NCBI GenBank assembly: GCA_002780205.1
Contig: PEVQ01000034.1
Coordinates: 4,979-12,053 of the forward strand
Direction of reading: 5' to 3'
Source: Elusimicrobia bacterium CG06_land_8_20_14_3_00_38_11
GTDB taxonomy: Bacteria; Elusimicrobiota; UBA8919
Length of the DNA stretch: 7,075 bases
The notes under the pieces were generated by a model. The model saw nothing but the letters and a program-made list of their open reading frames with translations. It had not been told where the DNA came from and ran no database searches. A program made the translations under genes and the position numbers. Each line of letters begins with the position of its first letter. Position 1 is the first letter of the stretch. This document shows positions 6,141 to 7,075 of the stretch, piece by piece.

Positions 6141-7075
6141 TTTCAATTAGATGCGATAAAATCCATAGTTGCTCTTTTTGAAGGGCAGCCGTTGAGCAAG
6201 GGCGACTATGAGTTTTCACTTTCACAGGCCTCCGGCAGTTTGCAATTTAATGAGAACGGTGTCGGAAATAATCTTATACTTTCCGAAAAACAGATATTAG
6301 AAAATCTAAATAGCATTCAGAAGAAGAACGAAATACCCGTTTCTGCGCCGCTGGCCGGACTGAATTTTTCAGTAGAAATGGAAACCGGAACAGGCAAGAC
6401 CTACGTTTACCTGCGGACAATTTATGAATTGAACAAAAAATATGGTTTCAAAAAGTTCATTATAGTCGTTCCGAGCGTCGCCATTCGCGAAGGCGCGTTA
6501 AAAAATCTTGAAATTACTTTTGAGCATTTTCAAAACCTTTATGACAAAACGCCGACAACATATCAGGTTTATGATTCTTCAAAGGTGTCCAATTTGCGAG
6601 GTTTTGCCTTAAGTAATGCAATTCAGATTTTGGTTATAAACATAGATTCGTTTGCCAAGGATATAAATGTTATTAATAAAGAAAATGATAAACTTACCGG
6701 TAAAAAACCGATAGAATTTATCCAATCCACAAAACCGATTGTTATTGTTGACGAGCCGCAAAATATGGAGACGGAAATAAGAAAAACTGCTATTGCAAAT
6801 CTCAATCCGTTTTGCACTTTGAGGTATTCTGCGACACATACGAATCCGTATAATCTTGTCTACCAATTGAACCCTGTAAAGGCGTACGACATGGGACTTG
6901 TCAAACAGATTGAGGTTGATTCCGTATATGCGGAAAATGATTTTAACCGGGCATTTATTCAACTTGAAAACCTAAAGTCAACAAAAACAAAAACCAGTGT
7001 AAAATTAAAAATTGATGTTAATACCGAAAAAGGCATAGTAAGAAAATCCGTTTCCGCAAAAGTAGGCGATGACCT
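6111..7075 (+). CDS. res: Type III restriction enzyme helicase/nuclease subunit (Res), N-terminal part
   Basis: The frame is open for 321 codons to the window edge, roughly a third of a typical type III Res. The start MKLHFDPNQQFQLDAI is the classic Res opening, a Q-motif-like segment. Walker A ETGTGKT is at residues 91-97 (VEMETGTGKTYVYLRTI), followed by motif Ia-like IIVVPSVAIREG. The SF2 Walker B box is DEPQ at 214-217 (IVIVDEPQNMET), the usual type III Res variant of DEAD/DEAH, and motif III SATH is at 240-243 (RYSATHTNPYNLVYQLNPVKAYDMGLVKQIEV). Later helicase motifs and the C-terminal PD-(D/E)XK nuclease domain lie beyond the window. Res complexes with Mod, uses ATP to move or signal along DNA between sites, and cuts. 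No frameshift or stop is seen, so the gene appears functional as far as it goes. Base composition is closer to the mod tail than to the inserted methylase, as expected if mod and res are the original pair. Confidence 0.95.
   Translation, partial: MKLHFDPNQQFQLDAIKSIVALFEGQPLSKGDYEFSLSQASGSLQFNENGVGNNLILSEKQILENLNSIQKKNEIPVSAPLAGLNFSVEMETGTGKTYVYLRTIYELNKKYGFKKFIIVVPSVAIREGALKNLEITFEHFQNLYDKTPTTYQVYDSSKVSNLRGFALSNAIQILVINIDSFAKDINVINKENDKLTGKKPIEFIQSTKPIVIVDEPQNMETEIRKTAIANLNPFCTLRYSATHTNPYNLVYQLNPVKAYDMGLVKQIEVDSVYAENDFNRAFIQLENLKSTKTKTSVKLKIDVNTEKGIVRKSVSAKVGDD

Noticed and set aside
6609..6962. 117-codon open frame on the minus strand
   Set aside because: It lies wholly antisense to res, whose helicase motifs establish the + strand frame. 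The translation shows no recognisable family features.
1..7075. CRISPR array, tRNA or rRNA
   Set aside because: No regularly spaced long repeats, cloverleaf sequences or conserved rRNA segments were seen. The res-head repeats are about 1 kb apart and separated by genes.

Overview
This window is the middle of a type III restriction-modification operon from a bacterium. It opens with the last 105 codons of the methyltransferase gene (mod). It closes with the first 321 codons of the partner helicase/nuclease gene (res). About 5.8 kb of additional genes sits between the two, all on the + strand and tightly packed. The organism cannot be named from the sequence. The DNA is AT-rich, Shine-Dalgarno sites are of bacterial type, and the short GGGGACA repeats remind me of repeats in uncultured environmental bacteria; that last point is recollection, not evidence.

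Layout: (1) mod 3' end, 1-320. (2) A two-gene module, 317-4028: a 1014-residue COG1002/Eco57I-like N6-adenine DNA methylase, and a 224-residue protein that appears to carry a PD-(D/E)XK nuclease signature. The two overlap by 8 nt. (3) A YhcG/DUF1016-family PD-(D/E)XK nuclease, 4078-5097. (4) A BRO-N/DinD-like protein, 5173-6000. (5) A 31-codon mini-ORF containing four GGGGACA-like units, 6007-6102. (6) res, starting at 6111 and running off the window.

The most notable feature is not a gene. The first ~30 nt of res (peptide MKLHFDPNQQF...) recur at the boundary after each inserted cassette: at 4025 (28/30 matching the copy at 5104), at 5104 (28/30 matching res itself) and, only as ATGAAACTACA, at 6007. 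Homology begins exactly at the ATG in every copy. The copies at 4025 and 5104 each form a mini-ORF of exactly 13 codons plus stop, and each is followed immediately by the Shine-Dalgarno of the next gene. The methylase/nuclease pair is flanked by ATGA stop/start overlaps at both ends (317-320 and 4025-4028). The window therefore reads as an ancestral mod-ATGA-res junction that received genes repeatedly at one point, with a res head left or carried at each insertion.

Working together, the genes probably form a compact defence operon. It has two DNA methylation activities (Mod and the COG1002-like enzyme), up to three nuclease or translocase effectors (the 224-aa protein, YhcG-like, Res) and a DNA-binding BRO/DinD-like protein that could regulate or respond to damage. 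Stop/start overlaps and mini-ORFs suggest a chain of translational coupling from mod to res. No internal promoter or terminator was recognised.
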